Assembly (NCBI GenBank): GCA_947628695.1
Contig: CANRAV010000008.1
Location: 1-64,000, forward strand
Origin: an uncultured Clostridia bacterium
Lineage (GTDB): Bacteria; Bacillota; Clostridia; Oscillospirales; CAG-382
DNA: 64,000 nucleotides
Reading direction: 5' to 3'
How positions within the stretch are numbered: the first letter of the stretch is position 1; every line of letters starts with the position of its first letter. The position numbers and the translations under genes were made by a program. Below are positions 60,133-64,000 of the stretch, one piece after another. The notes under the pieces are model-generated. The model had not been told where the DNA came from. It searched no databases and worked only from the letters and a program-made list of their open reading frames with translations.

Positions 60133-61569
60133 TTAATACGCCTTGCCCCAGTAGACCATGGCCTTGGCCTCTTTGCCGCAGCAGACGCACTTGGTGTCGA
60201 TTTGCTCCTGCTCGAAGGGGATGCAGCGCGAGCAGACGCCCGTCTTTTCCTTAACGGCGTCCTCGCACGCCTCGTCACCGCACCACATCGCCTTTATAAA
60301 CCCGTCGCCGTGCTCCGCAAGGCAATGTGTTATCTCGTCAAGACTGCGGCAGGCGTAGGTCCTGCGGTCCCTGTTCTCGGTAGCGGCGGCAAGCATAAGC
60401 CTTTCCGCCTCCGCAAGCTTCTCCGCAACGGCGTCTTCTATCCCCTCAAGAGGCAGAACGCTCTTCTCGCCGTTGCAGCGCAGGCAGGCGACGCACTGCC
60501 CGTTTTCGATGTCCCTCGGTCCAAGCTCTATGCGCAGGGGAACGCCCTTCATCTCGTACTCCGCAAACTTCCAGCCTGCCGAGTTCTCGCTTTCGTCCAG
60601 CTTTACGCGGAACCTTGCCTTAAGCGTGTCGGCAAGCTCGCGGCAGCGCTCCAAAACGCCCTCCTTGTGCTGTGCCACGGGGATGATAACGACCTGCACG
60701 GGTGCCACGGCGGGCGGCAGAACAAGCCCGTTGTCGTCGCCGTGCGTCATGATTATCGCGCCGATAAGGCGGGTGGTAACGCCCCAGCTTGTCTGGAAGG
60801 GGTAAACCTTGCGGTTCTCCTTGTCAGTGTAGGTTATGTCAAAGGCCTTTGCAAACCCGTCACCGAAGAAGTGGCTTGTCCCGGCCTGAAGCGCCTTGCC
60901 GTCGTGCATAAGCGCCTCTATGCAATAGGTGGAAACGGCACCTGCGAACTTGTCGCTTTCGGTCTTTTTGCCCTTTACAACCGGTATGCAAAGCGACTTT
61001 TCGCAGAAATCCGCATATATGTCAAGCATCTTCTCGGTCTCCGCAATGGCCTCCTCGGCCGTCGCGTGGACGGTGTGCCCTTCCTGCCAGAGGAACTCGC
61101 GGCTCCTGAGGAAGGGACGCGTCGTCTTCTCCCACCTGACGACGCTGACCCACTGGTTGTAAAGCTTAGGCAGGTCGCGGTAGGAGTGTATTATGTTGGC
61201 ATAATGCTCGCAAAAAAGCGTCTCGGACGTCGGGCGGACGCAAAGCCTGTCCTCAAGCACCTCATTGCCGCCCATGGTTACCCAGGCAACCTCGGGCGCA
61301 AAGCCCTCTACATGGTCCTTCTCTTTTTGCAGAAGGCTTTCGGGTATGAACATAGGCATGCACACGTTCTCGTGCCCGGTGGCCTTGAACATCCCGTCCA
61401 AGATGCGCTGTATGTTCTCCCATATCGCGTAGCCGTACGGGCGTATGACCATGCAGCCCTTTACGCTTGTGTACTCTATAAGCTCTGCCTTCTTGACTAT
61501 GTCGGTATACCACTTGGCAAAGTCCTCGTCCCTGCCGGTGATAGCCTCTACCTTTTTCTTCTCTGCCAT
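60133..61569 (-). CDS. proS: Prolyl-tRNA synthetase (archaeal/eukaryal type)
   Basis: 478 residues from ATG 61569 ([20 protein letters not shown]), after CCGGAGGGCAT. Class II; the short, archaeal-type form without the bacterial editing insertion. Catalytic motifs [14 protein letters not shown] (TxE loop), [19 protein letters not shown] [17 protein letters not shown] (motif 2) and [20 protein letters not shown] (motif 3), anticodon domain, then a C-terminal zinc-binding domain (C-x4-C ... CSRC ... CVCCGK) ending in the family's Tyr (WGKAY). Promoter at 61648-61676. Confidence 0.97.
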   Translation of the reverse strand: MAEKKKVEAITGRDEDFAKWYTDIVKKAELIEYTSVKGCMVIRPYGYAIWENIQRILDGMFKATGHENVCMPMFIPESLLQKEKDHVEGFAPEVAWVTMGGNEVLEDRLCVRPTSETLFCEHYANIIHSYRDLPKLYNQWVSVVRWEKTTRPFLRSREFLWQEGHTVHATAEEAIAETEKMLDIYADFCEKSLCIPVVKGKKTESDKFAGAVSTYCIEALMHDGKALQAGTSHFFGDGFAKAFDITYTDKENRKVYPFQTSWGVTTRLIGAIIMTHGDDNGLVLPPAVAPVQVVIIPVAQHKEGVLERCRELADTLKARFRVKLDESENSAGWKFAEYEMKGVPLRIELGPRDIENGQCVACLRCNGEKSVLPLEGIEDAVAEKLAEAERLMLAAATENRDRRTYACRSLDEITHCLAEHGDGFIKAMWCGDEACEDAVKEKTGVCSRCIPFEQEQIDTKCVCCGKEAKAMVYWGKAY

Positions 61570-61607
61570 ATGCCCTCCGGAAACCAAAAATTTAGTGGTT
61601 TTTAGTA

Positions 61608-61636
61608 TTGTATTTTGCAGCAAACTAATGTATAAT
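61608..61636 (+). promoter_or_regulatory. Promoter for the rightward acidic-tail surface protein
   Basis: TTGTAT (61608-61613), 17-nt spacer, TATAAT (61631-61636). Faces the leftward proS promoter with start sites within a few nt of one another. Confidence 0.6.
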
Positions 61637-61647
61637 ATGTAATTGAC

Positions 61648-61676
61648 AGTATAGCACCTTTTTGCGAAGCTGTCAA
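61648..61676 (-). promoter_or_regulatory. Promoter of proS
   Basis: Minus strand TTGACA (61676-61671), 17-nt spacer, TATACT (61653-61648). Leaves a leader of about 70 nt. Confidence 0.75.
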
Positions 61677-61724
61677 GCGCTTTGGTTTAAGCGCTAAGCA
61701 TATTTTTGGATATGGAGGCGTTTT

Positions 61725-64000
61725 ATGAAGAAATTCTTATCATTGCTTTTGATCTTTACATTATGCCTGGGCGGCTTTACCCTGCGCTCTTTTGCGGAGG
61801 AAAGCGGCGACGTCAACACAGCGGCCGATGAATCGACCGGGTCGGGTCCTTCTTTTAACCTGCCGCCTCAGCCGGGCAGCACAAGCGAAGGGACGGAGCC
61901 GTCGGAAGAGCCTTCGGAGCCGGATGATACGCCTTCCGCAGAGAGCTCGGAAGATGTACCGGGCGACGTATCGGCCGAAGAGCCTTCGGAGGCGGAGCCT
62001 TCCTTAGACGAAACCTCGGACGAATCGTCAATCGCGGCGGAGACCTCCGACGAGACAACCGAGGACGAGTCGTCAAATGCGGAGGAAACCTCCGGCGAGA
62101 CCTCCGACGAGACTACGGAGGACACGTCGGGTGAGCACTGCGCCGTCAGCGTAAAAAAGACGGGCAGCGGGCAGGTGACCTATGACAGCGACGTGAAGTA
62201 CGCCGTAGGCGACACGCTTACCCTGACCCTTGATCCTACGGACGGCATGGGCGTAAAGTCCGTTGCCGTAAACGGCGAGGCTGTAGACGTGCCGTTTGTC
62301 AAAGCGGGCGAGAGCATCCCTCTTGACATCACCGTTGAGGGCGACACGGAGATAGAGGTGGAGTTTGCAGAGGCGATACGCGTAATCGTGGCCTGGGGGC
62401 TTGGCGGTACCGTTACGGCAAACGGCAAAGAGATACCCAACAACGCGGGCTTTATGGTTATAAGGGGCAGCGACCTTTCGCTGCGCATAATGACTAACGC
62501 CAACCAGGCGATAGACACGGTTACAAACTACAGCGCCGACATTACGCAAAGCATTCGCGGCGGCATCTATGAGATAAAAGACATACAAGACGGTTATTAT
62601 ATCAGCGTGAATTTCCGCGAGACCGGGAGCACCGAGGTCAACAAGTACACCATAACCGTTAATGCAGAAGGCGGCGGCACCGTCAGCCCCTCCGGCCGCG
62701 TCAGCGTGGAGCAGGGCTCGCAGCTTGTGCTGGAGCTTACCCCTGACGAGGGCTTCAGGGCGGACAGCGTGACATATCGCGGCAAGACGGAGAAGCTTAC
62801 GGGCAACACCTACACCGTGAAAGAGGTATACGAGGACGCAACGGTTACGGTTCGCTTCGTTTCCTCCGAAACGCCTGACGAAAGCTCTTCGGTGACGTCA
62901 TCCGCCCCCGAAAGCAGCGAGGAGCCCGAGCGTCCCACCGGCGGCGGGCTTACGCGTGAGGATCTTGAAAAGCTTGTTTCCGGTGACGAGCTTAGGGTGG
63001 ATCTTTCCTCTCAAAGCATTATGACAAAGGACGCGCTTGAATACATCAACACTGTTGTCAAGGAAGGCAAGAGCGTTTTCATAGGCGTGTCCGGCAAATA
63101 TTGGTGGACCCTTCCGGCCGGCGCGGCGTTCTCAACCGCCGCAGTTACGGATGACGGGGTCAACCTTGGCGTGATGCTCAACGACGGCGAGGACAGCGAC
63201 GAGATGAACCGCCTTGTAAAGCTGTCTTTAAGCGCGGGAACGTACGACTTTTCAGGCAGCGTCACCGTTGAAAGGCTTTCTTCCGCAGCCTTCCCGGCAG
63301 GCACCAAAATAAAGGTTTATATGGGCGACTCCTTCGAGCCCGGCGACACGGTGGAGTGGCTGCGTTACGACACCGTGGCGAAGAGCTTTGCACCTATGAA
63401 CGGTGCAGACGGGCTGCTTGCGGTTGTCGACCGTGACAGGTCCGTGTCGCTTGAGATGCCCGAAATGAAAGGTATGCTTGTGAAGTACACCGGCGACAGC
63501 CGCAGGATAGACCTCAGCTGGGACGGCGCGCAGTGCGGCCTTTCCGTACCGGGCGACGCAAGCGTCGGCGACGACGGCATAAGCAGCATGTCGATAGTCT
63601 GGAAGGACGGCTTTGACCTTAAGCTTGACGTCGACGTCAAGGACGGCTTTGAGGTTAAAAGCATAAGCTCCGACAAGCTGCAGCTTAAGCTTTCCGCAGG
63701 CGGCAAGGACGTTACGGAAAACGGCGCAAACGGCGCGATAGGCAAGGTGACCGTAACCGCAGCGGCTCCCTTCCAAAACGGCGCTGTAAGCATAACGACC
63801 GGCGAAGAAACCGGCGGAAGCACCAAGGCGTCCGCTGCGGTTCCCTGGGACATTATAGTGCTTGTGGCGGTTATTGTCGTGGCGGTTGTCGCAGGCGGCA
63901 TAGTGTTTGTGGTAAAGTGGCGTCAAAGCGGTGACGACGATGACGATGACGACTACGAGGACGACACCGACGACGACTCTGACGCGGAGGACGCCGAATA
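61725..64000 (+). CDS. Single-pass surface protein with Ser/Glu-rich stalk, B-repeat-like domains and acidic tail (reaches window end)
   Basis: At least 758 residues; the last two bases of the window are TA after the final GAA codon, so a stop codon (TAA or TAG) may follow immediately. ATG at 61725 follows ATGGAGGCGTTTT. Signal peptide 1-24; a Ser/Glu/Asp/Thr-rich stretch (about 25-140); two or three beta-rich repeats of the InlB B-repeat/bacterial-repeat type (TITVNAEGGGTVSPSGRVSV; RVIVAWGLGGTVTANGKEI); a Ser/Pro-rich linker; a larger beta domain (about 405-700); a membrane helix near the C-terminus (IIVLVAVIVVAVVAGGIVF) and an Asp/Glu cytoplasmic tail (about 30 residues). No sortase motif. 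Ligand unknown; probably an envelope or adhesion protein. Confidence 0.85.
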   Translation, partial: MKKFLSLLLIFTLCLGGFTLRSFAEESGDVNTAADESTGSGPSFNLPPQPGSTSEGTEPSEEPSEPDDTPSAESSEDVPGDVSAEEPSEAEPSLDETSDESSIAAETSDETTEDESSNAEETSGETSDETTEDTSGEHCAVSVKKTGSGQVTYDSDVKYAVGDTLTLTLDPTDGMGVKSVAVNGEAVDVPFVKAGESIPLDITVEGDTEIEVEFAEAIRVIVAWGLGGTVTANGKEIPNNAGFMVIRGSDLSLRIMTNANQAIDTVTNYSADITQSIRGGIYEIKDIQDGYYISVNFRETGSTEVNKYTITVNAEGGGTVSPSGRVSVEQGSQLVLELTPDEGFRADSVTYRGKTEKLTGNTYTVKEVYEDATVTVRFVSSETPDESSSVTSSAPESSEEPERPTGGGLTREDLEKLVSGDELRVDLSSQSIMTKDALEYINTVVKEGKSVFIGVSGKYWWTLPAGAAFSTAAVTDDGVNLGVMLNDGEDSDEMNRLVKLSLSAGTYDFSGSVTVERLSSAAFPAGTKIKVYMGDSFEPGDTVEWLRYDTVAKSFAPMNGADGLLAVVDRDRSVSLEMPEMKGMLVKYTGDSRRIDLSWDGAQCGLSVPGDASVGDDGISSMSIVWKDGFDLKLDVDVKDGFEVKSISSDKLQLKLSAGGKDVTENGANGAIGKVTVTAAAPFQNGAVSITTGEETGGSTKASAAVPWDIIVLVAVIVVAVVAGGIVFVVKWRQSGDDDDDDDYEDDTDDDSDAEDAE

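Overview
The window looks like a piece of chromosome from a GC-rich, low-complexity-signal Clostridia member, most likely an Oscillospirales (Ruminococcaceae/Oscillospiraceae-like) gut bacterium. The grounds are Gram-positive style ribosome-binding sites (GGAGG), many near-consensus TTGACA-N17-TATAAT promoters, an archaeal-type short ProS, a short Firmicutes-type AsnA, MgsA, a RbgA GTPase, an orphan PASTA protein, a Cys-rich spore-coat-like protein, and several secreted BspA-type leucine-rich-repeat proteins that carry type I dockerins. No rRNA, tRNA, CRISPR array, IS transposase or prophage was recognised. The taxon is inferred from gene content and family resemblance, not from a marker search.

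Layout. 1-2.1 kb: the start of a leftward gene (response-regulator-like) and its promoter, then a non-coding tandem array of GC-rich intergenic repeats. 2.1-7.5 kb: a leucine-rich-repeat lipoprotein (leftward) and a GLUG-like/Ig-like/dockerin surface protein (rightward), preceded by a small truncated-looking ORF. 7.8-18.0 kb: one long leftward operon from a TTG-start MinD-like ATPase through mgsA, hisS and aspS into a Gld-type ABC exporter module (ATPase, ABC-2 permease, GldG-like protein, DUF4340 protein) and a lipoprotein. 18.1-25.2 kb: rightward housekeeping genes rplS, lepB, rbgA, rnhB, yraN, thrC, a leftward DUF1540 gene, a membrane protein, a phosphoesterase and a trans-sulfuration enzyme. 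25.6-26.2 kb: a hicAB toxin-antitoxin pair.

26.3-33 kb is an accessory surface-protein region. It holds three leftward BspA-like/dockerin genes, one of them interrupted by an in-frame stop and with a 14-A tract inside its promoter, and a compact type I toxin-antitoxin candidate (30-residue holin-like toxin with a convergent antisense RNA). 33.3-36.9 kb: leftward operon rsmD-coaD-secreted protein-E2-like acyltransferase-asnA. Then come a PASTA protein, the Cys-rich protein, a UvrD/PcrA helicase, a DUF1015 protein, valS, and a class III Fic protein. 47.5-57.1 kb: an oligopeptide ABC transporter whose solute-binding protein, first permease and both ATPases all carry extra domains, ending in a divergent ApbE-like membrane-anchored protein. 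57.2-59.9 kb: an AbiEii-like nucleotidyltransferase toxin with its HTH partner and a DUF4143 AAA ATPase. 60.1-64 kb: proS and a single-pass surface protein with an acidic tail, driven by interlocked promoters.

The most striking unexplained signal is two families of modular intergenic repeats (called R1 and R2 here) built from conserved hairpins whose arms change in a compensatory way between copies. All five R1 copies lie just after the stop codon of the adjacent upstream gene and in the same orientation relative to it, so they behave like dispersed structured 3' UTR/terminator elements rather than random repeats.
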